Shown here: in pieces, positions 8,340 to 16,040 of the stretch | How positions within the stretch are numbered: position 1 is the first letter of the stretch | Layout of the letters: each line of letters starts with the position of its first letter | Assembly: GCA_039818665.1 (NCBI GenBank) | Contig: JBCBTJ010000002.1 | Coordinates: forward strand, 31,231-95,230 | Source: JBCBTJ01 sp039818665 | GTDB taxonomy: Bacteria > Pseudomonadota > Alphaproteobacteria > Caulobacterales > Hyphomonadaceae | Direction of reading: 5' to 3' | Length of the DNA stretch: 64,000 nt | Position numbers and translations under genes: made by a program | Notes under the pieces: model-generated | The model's database searches: none | Told to the model about the DNA's origin: nothing | What the model saw: only the letters and a program-made list of their open reading frames with translations

Positions 8340-8737
8340 ACGGGGTGCTCCAAGGCGCTGAGGCCGGGCGACGAAGCGAACATCCACCCATTGAACAGCG
8401 TCGGATTATCGTCGGCCACCGTGTCCACCTCGGATGCGTCGACCGCGTCCTCCATCGATTCGACCTGCACCGGCTGGGTCGAGAGGATCTTCAAGAACGC
8501 CGCCGATTCAGGCGTCACTTCGGGCGGCTTTTGGAAGCATGCCTGCAGCTCAACGTTCAGTGAGCCGTAGACGATCGGTTCGCCAACGGCCACTTCGATG
8601 TCGGTCGAACGGCCCGTGATCTTGTCGAGCGCCCTGAGCGTGGCTTTCTCATAGGGTTCGTAGTCGACCGCCGCCGCCGGCGCGCCGAAGGCGCCGAGAA
8701 CGATCAGGGCTGCTAAGACGCGCATTCTCTCGCTCAC
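8276..8737 (-). CDS. DUF2155-family exported protein
   Basis: The 153-residue product matches the alphaproteobacterial DUF2155 family as I know it: a signal peptide (MRVLAALIVLGAFGAPAAA), a conserved ALDKITG segment, GSLNVELQACFQKPPE and a late FNGWMFASSPGLSALEHPVYDIW motif. Its function is unknown. GTG at 8737 overlaps the mlaD stop (GTGA), while ATG at 8725 would start exactly at the signal peptide; both are plausible. It is the third gene of the NDUFA12-mlaD-DUF2155 operon. Confidence 0.88.
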   Translation of the reverse strand: MSERMRVLAALIVLGAFGAPAAAVDYEPYEKATLRALDKITGRSTDIEVAVGEPIVYGSLNVELQACFQKPPEVTPESAAFLKILSTQPVQVESMEDAVDASEVDTVADDNPTLFNGWMFASSPGLSALEHPVYDIWVINCTTPRPVEGAEGE

Positions 8738-9195
8738 TCTTCAGCTGTGCCGGATGCGACCGAGCCGACAAGGGTCAACAGGTCGACGCTGCCGCGCGTA
8801 AAGATGATTTCGCCCGTGCCGTCCGTGGGGATGGTATCGAGCCCGCCGCCTGGCTCCAAAGCCACATACGACCCGCCGAGCAGCCCGTCCTGCGAGATCT
8901 TCGCGTCCGTGTCGTCGGGCAGATTGTTCAGATTGTTGTCGAGCGCCAGCGTCACCACGGCGTCATAGCGGTCGAAATCAGGCGTGATATTTTGAACCAC
9001 GCCGACCTTGACCCCGGACAAGCGCACGTCGCTGCCCCGGGCGATGCCGCTGACATTGTTGAACCGCGCCGTCACTTCGTAGCGCCCGTTGGAGCCGCTA
9101 TCGTCGCCGCCGGTGTCCAAAGCGTACCACAGGAAGACCGCGCCGACCGCGACGACGGCGATCCCGATCAGCGTCTCGGCGATCGACTCACGCAT
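8734..9195 (-). CDS. MlaD-family (MCE domain) lipid transport protein
   Basis: Start ATG 9195 overlaps the upstream stop by 8 bases and gives a 153-residue protein with one N-terminal membrane helix (IGIAVVAVGAVFLWYAL) and one MCE domain (YEVTARFNNVSGIARGSDVRLSGVKVG and a GLLGGSYVALEPGG segment). Single-MCE proteins of this type form hexameric rings in the periplasm that shuttle phospholipids to keep outer-membrane asymmetry. The partner ATPase and permease genes are not here, as is common where mlaD sits beside the NDUFA12 gene. Confidence 0.92.
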   Translation of the reverse strand: MRESIAETLIGIAVVAVGAVFLWYALDTGGDDSGSNGRYEVTARFNNVSGIARGSDVRLSGVKVGVVQNITPDFDRYDAVVTLALDNNLNNLPDDTDAKISQDGLLGGSYVALEPGGGLDTIPTDGTGEIIFTRGSVDLLTLVGSVASGTAEE

Positions 9196-9580
9196 CGGGG
9201 GTCCACGCTTCATAATCGGCTGACGTCTTCGCACGCTCGCCGCCCTCGGACAGCGCCCCGCGCGGGCGTTCCGCGAACACAGTGCCGGTCATGTTCGGCT
9301 TGTGATCGATCTCCCAAGACCGGCGCTTCAGCGGCGCTTCTGTCGGCGGGTCTTCAAAGGTGTGGTGCAGCCACCCGTGCCAGTCCGCCGGCACCTTCGA
9401 CGGCTCGGCGAGGCCGCGATACACCACATAGCGGCGCTTGCGCCCTTCAAGCGACACTTTGCGGTCCTCGAAATACCGATTGCCGTACTCGTCCTCCCCA
9501 ATGAAGTTCGAGCGGCGCTTGATGTCGAACAGCGTGCTTATCGACGCGCCGTTCCACCAGGTGAAGACTCTTTCCAACAC
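9188..9580 (-). CDS. NDUFA12-family NADH:ubiquinone oxidoreductase accessory subunit
   Basis: GTG 9580 is preferred as start: AGGA lies 8 bases upstream, and the product then begins directly with VLERVFTWWNGASISTLFD, the usual N-terminus of the family. The 130-residue protein contains GEDEYGNRYFE, YVVYRGLAEPSKVPADWHGWLHH and DHKPNMTGT, all hallmarks of the bacterial homolog of the mitochondrial complex I 17.2-kDa subunit. It is expected to bind the peripheral arm of complex I at the inner membrane. It heads the operon with mlaD and DUF2155. Confidence 0.94.
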   Translation of the reverse strand: MLERVFTWWNGASISTLFDIKRRSNFIGEDEYGNRYFEDRKVSLEGRKRRYVVYRGLAEPSKVPADWHGWLHHTFEDPPTEAPLKRRSWEIDHKPNMTGTVFAERPRGALSEGGERAKTSADYEAWTPDA

Positions 9581-9654
9581 AAAGGGAATCCTGAGTTTGT
9601 TTTCCGGCGGGAATATGGCGCGAGCCGCATCGGGAATCCAGTGACGCCGACAAC

Positions 9655-9701
9655 CACAATATCTTGTGGGTGCTGTCCCACAAATGAACAATCTGTGTTG
9701 C
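9655..9701. promoter_or_regulatory. Putative pair of NrdR-box-like operators
   Basis: CCACAATATCTTGTGG at 9655-9670 agrees with the remembered 16-bp NrdR palindrome (ACAC-W-A-W-AT-W-T-W-GTGT type) at about 14 positions. A weaker partner, GAACAATCTGTGTTGC at 9686-9701, starts 31 bases later, close to the three-helical-turn spacing typical of paired NrdR boxes. A second palindrome, TTGTGGG-N6-CCCACAA (9664-9683), overlaps the first box. The sites lie between the NDUFA12 gene and the NrdJ-like gene at 9754. NrdR control is an inference. Confidence 0.5.
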
Positions 9702-9753
9702 ACGAGGCCCCGCGGCCGGCCACTCTCACCGTGTAAATGCGGAGGCGAATCGA

Positions 9754-12012
9754 ATGAGCGGCGAGCGTCGAACCGAGTTGATCGAACAGTTGGGCGCCGA
9801 AGCGGCGGAGGTCTTGGTCGAAGCCGCCGAGCAAAGGCGGATCACCTATCCCGCGCCGCTCGCCGAAATCACGGCGTTCGGCGAGGCGGTGGACGGCGGC
9901 GAGGCCAGGCCGGAAACGCTGGAGCGCCATGCGCGCGCCATGCGGCTGACATCGCTCGCTGCGCGCGGACGCCTCGCAATCGCGGAAATGCTCGAGGCCG
10001 CCGGCGACGCGCCGCGCAATGAAGATCTCGCCGATCTGCTGGGCGCGGGCCTGCCCGAAGAGATTCTCGAAGACGGCTTGCGCCACGCTGGCGGCCTGCG
10101 CGGCGCGGCGGCGGACCTGCGCCGCGGCGCGGCCGAGGACCAGTCAGCCCGCCTTCTGCTCCGCGGCGCGCCCGATCAGGACGCCTCGCCTGCGCTTCAG
10201 GCGCTGCTCGACGAAGGCGGGACGGCGTGGTTCATCGACCTCGCCGGCGCGGACCCGGCCGCGCCTTCGGCGGCGATCAACATCGCCGCCTTCATGACGC
10301 CGGACGGGATCGACGCCGACGCGCTTGAGACGGTGCTGCGCGCCTGCGGTCCGGCCTTGGACAAGGGCGTCGTCTGCCTTGCGGGGCTCGCCGCCGCCGC
10401 GCTCGCGCTCGGCGAAGACTACGCCGACCCGAACGGCCCGGCGGCCGCCGCGGCGCTGTGCGCCCTGGTTCGGTCCATCGTGTCCGGATCCGCGCTCACG
10501 GCGGCGAACGCCAAGCGGCTGGGCGTCAAAGCGCGCCGGGCGGCGAACAGATCCAACATCGCGGTCGTCGCATTGCCGCTGTCTTCCGCGGCTGAGATCT
10601 GGCTCGAACCGGAAAGCCAGGGCGCCGACCCGGCGCATATCGGGCTCGCCGCACGGGACGACGGCGCGGATCTGCCGGACAGCGCGCGGCTGGGCCTGGC
10701 GCGCCGCGCGCCCGAGACGCTCGGGCCTTTGATGGCCTCGCTCGACCGCGCGATCGACCTTGATGAAACGCCGGGCCTCGGCGTCGATCGGCTGCGCGCC
10801 CGCGGCCTGTCGAGCCAGGCCATCGACCGCGTGCGCAGCGCGCTCAGCGAGGGCCTGCCGCTCAACGCCGCCTTCTCCCGCTGGGTGCTGGGCGACGAGA
10901 TCATCGCCCGGGATTTGAACCTTGCGCCCGAAGCCTTCGACGCCGACGGCCGCGCTCTGCTCTCAGCCATCGGCTTTTCGCGGAAAGACATCGACGCCGC
11001 CGAAGCCGCCCTGGACGGCGCGCGCGAAGCGCTGGCGGCCCGGACGCTGGCGGAGGCCGGCTTCACCGCGAGCCCGGATCTTCAAGCCCGCATCGCCTTC
11101 GCCGAGGCGATCGCGCCGCATCTGTCGGCGCCGCCCGTATTGACCGCCGAAACCGCCGGCGACGCGATCGAGATCGCTTCGAAAGGCCTTGGCGCCTGCG
11201 CCCAGGGCGGCCGCACGCCGGCCGACCAGAGCATTCTGGACCGCCTCGCCGACGCCCGCCGGCTGCTGGAGGAGCCGCCGACCGCGGCTGCGCCGGTCCA
11301 GCCGGCGCCGACGGTCGAGGACGGCGGCGACGCGCCGGAGCCCGCCTCGCGCGCCCGCCTGCCGGACCGCCGCAAGGGCTATATCCAGAAAGCCACCGTC
11401 GGCGGCCACAAAGTCTATCTGCACACCGGCGAGTTCGAAGACGGCTCGCTCGGCGAGATCTTCCTCGACATGCACAAGGAAGGCGCCGCCTTCCGGTCGC
11501 TGATGAACAATTTCGCCATCGCCATCTCCATCGGCCTGCAATACGGCGTCCCGCTGGACGAGTTCGTCGACGCCTTCGTCTTCACCCGCTTCGAACCCGC
11601 CGGCGATGTCACCGGCAACGACCGCATCACCCGGGCGACCTCCATCCTCGACTACATCTTCCGCGAGCTCGCCGTCTCCTATCTCGGCCGCGAGGACCTC
11701 GCCGAAGCCGGCCAGGACGTCACCCATGACGGCCTCGGCCGCGGCTTGCAGGACGGCTCCGGCTTCGACCGCGAGGCCGCCAAAGTCATCTCCCGCGGCT
11801 TCTCCCGCGGCCAGCTGCCCGACAATATCGTCATCCTCGACAAGCGCCGCGCCGAAGCCGAAGCCGTCGAAGACGCGGCCTCCGCCGCGGAGGCGGCCCC
11901 CGCCTATCTCGGCGAGCCCTGCCCCGAATGCGGCAGCTTCACCTTGTACGCGGTCGAGGAGGGCGGCGCGGCCGTCTGCGACGCCTGCGGGGCCGAATCC
12001 TCGGCCGTCTAA
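9754..12012 (+). CDS. Degenerate class II ribonucleotide reductase (NrdJ) paralog with intact C-terminal TSCPD and Cys4 tail
   Basis: The last 210 of 752 residues are nearly canonical for the tail of alphaproteobacterial B12-dependent NrdJ: RKGYIQKATVGGHKVYL (about 540-556), GEIFLDMHKEGAAFRSLMNN, ISIGLQYGVPLDEFVDAF, TRATSILDYIFRELA, then CPEC...CDAC (Cys723, 726, 742, 745). Residues about 150-510 follow the order of the C-terminal half of the NrdJ catalytic domain but are strongly diverged, for example TPGLGVDRLRARG, FSRWVLGDEI and LSAIGFSRKDIDAA. No NPCSE-type active-site motif is present, and the N-terminal half of the enzyme is missing. It is therefore probably not a reductase. GGAGG precedes the ATG. 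A regulatory or NrdJ-binding role is speculation. Confidence 0.8.
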   Translation: MSGERRTELIEQLGAEAAEVLVEAAEQRRITYPAPLAEITAFGEAVDGGEARPETLERHARAMRLTSLAARGRLAIAEMLEAAGDAPRNEDLADLLGAGLPEEILEDGLRHAGGLRGAAADLRRGAAEDQSARLLLRGAPDQDASPALQALLDEGGTAWFIDLAGADPAAPSAAINIAAFMTPDGIDADALETVLRACGPALDKGVVCLAGLAAAALALGEDYADPNGPAAAAALCALVRSIVSGSALTAANAKRLGVKARRAANRSNIAVVALPLSSAAEIWLEPESQGADPAHIGLAARDDGADLPDSARLGLARRAPETLGPLMASLDRAIDLDETPGLGVDRLRARGLSSQAIDRVRSALSEGLPLNAAFSRWVLGDEIIARDLNLAPEAFDADGRALLSAIGFSRKDIDAAEAALDGAREALAARTLAEAGFTASPDLQARIAFAEAIAPHLSAPPVLTAETAGDAIEIASKGLGACAQGGRTPADQSILDRLADARRLLEEPPTAAAPVQPAPTVEDGGDAPEPASRARLPDRRKGYIQKATVGGHKVYLHTGEFEDGSLGEIFLDMHKEGAAFRSLMNNFAIAISIGLQYGVPLDEFVDAFVFTRFEPAGDVTGNDRITRATSILDYIFRELAVSYLGREDLAEAGQDVTHDGLGRGLQDGSGFDREAAKVISRGFSRGQLPDNIVILDKRRAEAEAVEDAASAAEAAPAYLGEPCPECGSFTLYAVEEGGAAVCDACGAESSAV

Positions 12013-12124
12013 CCGCCTAAACAATTGGTAATATTGATGATCCCGGGCCACAGGTGCATGAAAACGCCTGTCTCACTGTTTGTTTTGTTTCACAGCCCGA
12101 ACGCAACCAGATAGAAGACCGCTC

Positions 12125-12835
12125 ATGGGATTACGCGCTCTGCTCGCCGCCGCCGTGGCTGGCTCGTTCGCCGGGTCCGCAGCCGCGGACGGCCCGAAAA
12201 AGGTGACCTGGCAGCCGGCTTATTCCGGCTCTTGCGAAAAGTGCCAGCTCGCCAACAAACACTTGTCCTATTGGGACCTCGCCGGCGCCAATTTCCCCGA
12301 CGCGGACCTCTCGCACGCCACCCTGCTCGGCGTCACCGCCGCCGGCGCGGATTTCTCCAACGCCGTCGCGCCCAACGCCAACTTCACCCGCGCCAACCTC
12401 CAATCGGCCCGCTTCGAAGGCGCCGATCTCGGCCACGCCGTGCTGCACGGCGCTGATGCGGCCGGCGCGCACTTCGCAGGCGCGACCATGGACCGCGCCG
12501 ATCTACGCCGCGCCATTCTGATCGGGGCGAATCTCGAAGGCGTCAGCGCGGTGTCGGTGAAAGCCGAGAGCGCCGACTTCTCCGGCGCGAATTGCACCGG
12601 CGCCATCTTCCGCGAAGCCAAGCTGCGCCGCGCCGTGTTCGACGGCGCCATCCTCACCAGCGCGACCTTCGACGGGGCGGACATCGCCGGCGCCAGCTTC
12701 CGGTCGGCCCGGCTGATCGACGCCGACCTCTCCGGCGCGGCCGGCTATGAGAACGCCGATTTCTCCGACGCTTGCGGCTCCGAGACCACGCAAACCCCGC
12801 CCAGCCTCGACCTGCCCCTCTGCGCGACGAATTAG
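12125..12835 (+). CDS. Secreted pentapeptide-repeat protein
   Basis: Start ATG 12125 places a signal peptide at the N-terminus (MGLRALLAAAVAGSFAGSAAADG). The 236-residue protein then shows a CEKC motif and a long run of A(D/N)LXX-type pentapeptides, such as ANFPDADLSHATLLG, ANFTRANLQSARFEGADLG and ADLRRAILIGANLEG, which fold into a right-handed quadrilateral beta-helix. It ends with a Cys-containing tail. The function of exported members is generally unknown; DNA-gyrase mimicry as in Qnr is unlikely for a secreted protein. Confidence 0.85.
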   Translation: MGLRALLAAAVAGSFAGSAAADGPKKVTWQPAYSGSCEKCQLANKHLSYWDLAGANFPDADLSHATLLGVTAAGADFSNAVAPNANFTRANLQSARFEGADLGHAVLHGADAAGAHFAGATMDRADLRRAILIGANLEGVSAVSVKAESADFSGANCTGAIFREAKLRRAVFDGAILTSATFDGADIAGASFRSARLIDADLSGAAGYENADFSDACGSETTQTPPSLDLPLCATN

Positions 12836-13423
12836 ACGGCGCGGCCCGGGCGGGCCCGGCCGCTCCGGGCAGCCCGCCAAACAGCGCGAGACGCTCGTCC
12901 AGACCAACGCATAGGCCGCCGTCTCCTGATCGGCATGATCCAATTGCGCCGGCGACCGGGGTCGATCAGCGAACCCGGCCGCGGACCGAGGATCAGCGCG
13001 TCGGTTGCGAGCGCGCCAAGCCGGGCGCCGGCATGCCCGCCGCACGGCCCGGGCGACAGCGTCAGGACCCGGCCTTTGCCTTGCGTTTGCGGCGGCCCGC
13101 GGACGCGTCAGCCTAGCGTCCACGCTCAATCAGAACAACCGAAACGCGCCGAAGGCGGCCACATGGCGTTTGATGTCGGACGACTACTATGGGCGCATTT
13201 TGAGACATTAGAAGCTGATCATTCCAACGGCCGGAGTTGGCTCTTCTCAGTCCGAGACCACCGAATGGGCGAGCGACTTAAGTCGCCCTAAAATGGACCC
13301 TCACCGCTTGGCGACCGATGCCCGAAGTGCTAATTTTTCGGCTGCTCGACGGAAGAGGAGTTCGAAGCCCATTGCGGACTTGCCGCTGCGTGCATCTCAC
13401 ATAGTGATAGTCGGTATCGTTTC
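12836..13423. other. Intergenic region with no supported gene
   Basis: The first 290 bases are very G+C-rich. On the minus strand fragments such as LTLSPGPCGGHAGARLGAL and, in another frame, ETAAYALVWTSVSRCLAG read like pieces of a decayed gene, but I recognise no family. From about 13130 the base composition drops towards that of the following island. No tRNA or attachment repeat was seen. Confidence 0.4.
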
Positions 13424-13439
13424 GCAGAATAGATTCTGC
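13424..13439. promoter_or_regulatory. Inverted repeat upstream of the PD-(D/E)XK-like gene
   Basis: GCAGAAT-AG-ATTCTGC has perfect 7-base arms and ends 47 bases before the preferred start at 13487. Its position fits an operator in the promoter of the island gene. Confidence 0.4.
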
Positions 13440-13486
13440 ATATGGATTAGAACGCGTATGGGGTGAACACTCATCAGGAAGAACAA

Positions 13487-14467
13487 GTGAGTAAACTGCA
13501 TAATGAGATGCTCAATTGGGCAACCCCGATCATAACCGGGGAAGATTGGCACTGGTTTGGTTGGCTGTTTGCGCAACGACCTACACGACCGTTTGTAACC
13601 CACTTAGTTGATGCTTGCGTCGAATGCGAATTGGGGCTCGAAGGGTTAGGATGGTCCCTGCTTAAAGACGTGGCCAGCATCTCGGGAAAAGAAAAGCACG
13701 AACCACATTACGAGATGCTGCTGCAGAAGCTCTCAGAAATCTTGATTCTCAATCAGCTCTTAAAGCTCCCCTGGCCTGAAGAGGCATCCTTCGAGCATGA
13801 GCCTTCGGCGGCACCAAATGGCAAAAGACCGGAATTGAAGGTTGAGACCCATCAACAAGTTTTCCTGTTTGAGGTGAAAGCGCCGGCGTTGTTATCGCAT
13901 CAGCGCGCTAGAGCACTGAATCCGCTTCAGTATCCGGGGCGAATGTTTGATATGTCGATGCGCGCCATACTGTCGGGAGAGCAAGGCTCAACCTTACCCC
14001 GTGATAATCCGGTAAAGGACTTCCTGATCAGTGCGCAGAAAAAATTCTCAGAGTTCAATTTCGAGAAAGAGACATTCGGAATTCTCATCATAGTATGGGA
14101 CGATTTTATATATGAACCTATAACCAGCTTGGTTCATGAAGAAAGCCAGGGGCTATTGACGGTGAATTCTTTTGCCCAAGACGAGGACGGAGCACCGTTA
14201 GAGTTCCCGAATATTAACTCGGTCATTGCAGTAAGGCATCTGCTCTATTTCCAAAAAGAAGTAGCGGAGACGTCACTCGAACGCAGCCACTGCTTCGATT
14301 TTGGAGGCGAGCATGACCTTCCGAATGTTGCGATATCAGTTCCTGGCACACTGGATGTTCCAGAGTTTGTGAAAGCGGGCCTTCGTGCTCTGGACTATGA
14401 CGATGAGCGAATTAGCAGATCTGCAGACTACCGTCCCCAAGAATTGGTTATGTGGCTTAACATCTAA
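13487..14467 (+). CDS. Unknown protein with a PD-(D/E)XK nuclease-like motif
   Basis: The preferred start is GTG 13487, which follows AGGAAG by 5 bases; an upstream GTG at 13463 lacks such a site. The 326-residue product is not recognised. Around residues 76-131 it shows a helix with Glu (KLSEILILNQL), then PE at 115-116, then FEVK with Glu129 and Lys131. This spacing resembles the PD-(D/E)XK nuclease core with Glu replacing the first Asp. It has no signal peptide or membrane helix and uses many A/T-ending codons unlike its neighbours, which suggests horizontal acquisition. Nuclease activity is only a possibility. Confidence 0.6.
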   Translation: MSKLHNEMLNWATPIITGEDWHWFGWLFAQRPTRPFVTHLVDACVECELGLEGLGWSLLKDVASISGKEKHEPHYEMLLQKLSEILILNQLLKLPWPEEASFEHEPSAAPNGKRPELKVETHQQVFLFEVKAPALLSHQRARALNPLQYPGRMFDMSMRAILSGEQGSTLPRDNPVKDFLISAQKKFSEFNFEKETFGILIIVWDDFIYEPITSLVHEESQGLLTVNSFAQDEDGAPLEFPNINSVIAVRHLLYFQKEVAETSLERSHCFDFGGEHDLPNVAISVPGTLDVPEFVKAGLRALDYDDERISRSADYRPQELVMWLNI

Positions 14468-14579
14468 CCCAAGCCCGATTTGTCCGCGTTGATGGTATTC
14501 GCGAACGGCTTAAGCCCGCCCCATCTAAGACACTTGTGATTTCTGGAATGGGCGCAGAAGCAGTCGTTAGAAGTTACCT

Positions 14580-14879
14580 CTAAGATCTATACCAGTCCTG
14601 ATCTGGTAGCTGACGTAACAATTGCCCTACGACTTCCAAGGCTCCGTTGTTATCGGCCCATACCAACAACTCAACGAGCCTATCGTTCTTCTCTCGATCA
14701 GTGCTTAGCGTCCATCCGCTGAGGACAAGCGGATGAGGGGGCGTCCACCGCCGATCGTGCTGGCGCAGTCTTTCCCAAAGAGTTTTCCACGGGATTGGCT
14801 TAGGACTCACCCGATCGTCGACGCAGCATTGGCGCAAGACTAACCGCGCTTCATCGCTAATGTTGTTGTTCTCAGGCAC
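14580..14879 (-). CDS. Small protein of unknown function in the accessory island
   Basis: The 99-residue product begins at GTG 14879 inside the end of the upstream membrane-protein gene (overlap GTGCCTGA, 8 bases), a sign of translational coupling. It is soluble and helical, Trp-rich (WKTLWERLRQHDRRW, GWTLSTDREKNDRL), with no family I recognise. It faces the PD-(D/E)XK-like gene, whose stop lies 112 bases away. Codon choice is mixed, like the rest of the island. Confidence 0.55.
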   Translation of the reverse strand: MPENNNISDEARLVLRQCCVDDRVSPKPIPWKTLWERLRQHDRRWTPPHPLVLSGWTLSTDREKNDRLVELLVWADNNGALEVVGQLLRQLPDQDWYRS

Positions 14880-15555
14880 CTTCGTTTAACCTCATGACCC
14901 AATTTGAAATGGCGTCTACAAATAGTGGAATAATCGCCGCAGCAGCCGTCACACCGAATAGTATTGCGAAGAACAAACCAACAATTTGCAGTGTCAAATT
15001 CAGTCGTCTGGTCCATTCCGGAATAACACGAGTGATCAATAATTTTCCGGGAAACACCAGTCCGTCGTTGGTGCGTACCTGTATGATCTGCGGCCCTTGA
15101 TCCACGTAGTGCACATGGATTTGAAGAAGCTCCTGAGGCCCCAAATTTCCGAGCCTCAAAGTGCAGTGTCCTTCAGCTATGGTTTCCACGCCAAAGTTAC
15201 GGTTCGGGACGACCCGCAGCTGCCAATCCATCGGACGAAAACTTAGCACAACTTCGCAGTCTTCCGCCGTTTCGCCGCCCAAATTCTGCAGAATTACGAC
15301 CTCCGAATGCACCTGAGATGGTGGGTGGCCTTGCTCCTGGGTTGGGATCAAAAAGGATGCACGAGGTAAGACATTCCAGAATAAGTCTGGTTTTCTTCGG
15401 AGTTGATCCTTGACCCTCCACACAATCATTGCAGTGAGCACGGCTGAAATCGCACTAATGACTTGAGATGCAATCAAGCCCAACACTCCATCATGCGTGA
15501 AACCAACGACCCACGAGTCGTCTCGCACCCTAATTCTCGGAAAAGGGATACGCAA
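14872..15555 (-). CDS. Membrane protein of unknown function in the accessory island
   Basis: The 227-residue product has one membrane helix near the N-terminus (about 24-46, GLIASQVISAISAVLTAMIV) and another near the C-terminus (about 188-214, IVGLFFAILFGVTAAAAIIP). A beta-rich, CARDB/Ig-like middle lies between them (VILQNLGGETAEDCEVVLSF, GNLGPQELLQIHVHY). The listed start is TTG 15555; GTG 15528 is an alternative and no clear ribosome binding site decides. It overlaps the following 99-residue gene, so the pair probably works together. Function unknown. Confidence 0.6.
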   Translation of the reverse strand: MRIPFPRIRVRDDSWVVGFTHDGVLGLIASQVISAISAVLTAMIVWRVKDQLRRKPDLFWNVLPRASFLIPTQEQGHPPSQVHSEVVILQNLGGETAEDCEVVLSFRPMDWQLRVVPNRNFGVETIAEGHCTLRLGNLGPQELLQIHVHYVDQGPQIIQVRTNDGLVFPGKLLITRVIPEWTRRLNLTLQIVGLFFAILFGVTAAAAIIPLFVDAISNWVMRLNEGA

Positions 15556-16040
15556 CGATCATGGCGGCGGCCTTGTCTGCTCCCGTCGCTAGCCGGCGAC
15601 AAGAAGTCATCCAGCTTCGTCGATATTTGGTAGCTGTATTTCATGATGTGCTAGACATATGAGCGCTTGGCGGGAGGGTCTGCGCGGCCAATGACTGCAA
15701 TTGGGATCAACCCGCCATTCACACGATCATGTCCAAGCGGTGCAAACGGCCAAATTCTGTCGTTTTGATTGAGTATGAACCTATGGGAGGTCCGTCGCTG
15801 GATGACGCAGAACCGTGCGTCTCGGCGGACCCCGCTAAGGTACGCCGTCGACCGCCAGGCGCGCCAAGCCCGGCGCGCTCGGACCGCCCATATGCACTCT
15901 TCCAGCGCGGACCGGGACTCTTCGGCCAATATCCATAGGCCCTCGCCAGGCGCATCGACACTGTCGATGGGGCCCGATTCCAGGCGCCGATCATCGTGGA
16001 TAGATTGCGCGGCGGCGGCGCGGGCGCCGGGCCTGGGGTT
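15556..16040. other. Intergenic region with no supported gene
   Basis: Short frames on both strands (up to about 90 codons) have no recognisable sequence and conflicting codon use. The left part is A+T-richer like the island; the right part regains high G+C. It contains one copy of the dispersed element at 15910-15969. Confidence 0.4.
15910..15969. repeat. Dispersed intergenic element, copy 1
   Basis: This 60-base stretch aligns without gaps to 63608-63667, matching at about 42 positions. It starts with GACCGGGACTCT (identical in both copies) and ends with the perfect palindrome CATCGACA-C-TGTCGATG. The spacing between these two blocks is exactly 43 bases in both copies. Confidence 0.6.

Noticed and set aside
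12503..13129. 208-codon minus-strand frame over the end of the pentapeptide gene
   Set aside because: It is largely antisense to a clear gene. Only the part beyond 12836 was kept, as a possible gene remnant.
13150..15760. Weakly similar segments flanking the A+T-rich island (around 13200-13250 and 15680-15730)
   Set aside because: Both recall a decayed intergenic sequence type seen in many genomes, but by eye the match is too weak and gapped to call a direct repeat or attachment site.
15651..15938. Overlapping short frames on both strands (70-92 codons)
   Set aside because: No ribosome binding site, family match or consistent codon bias.
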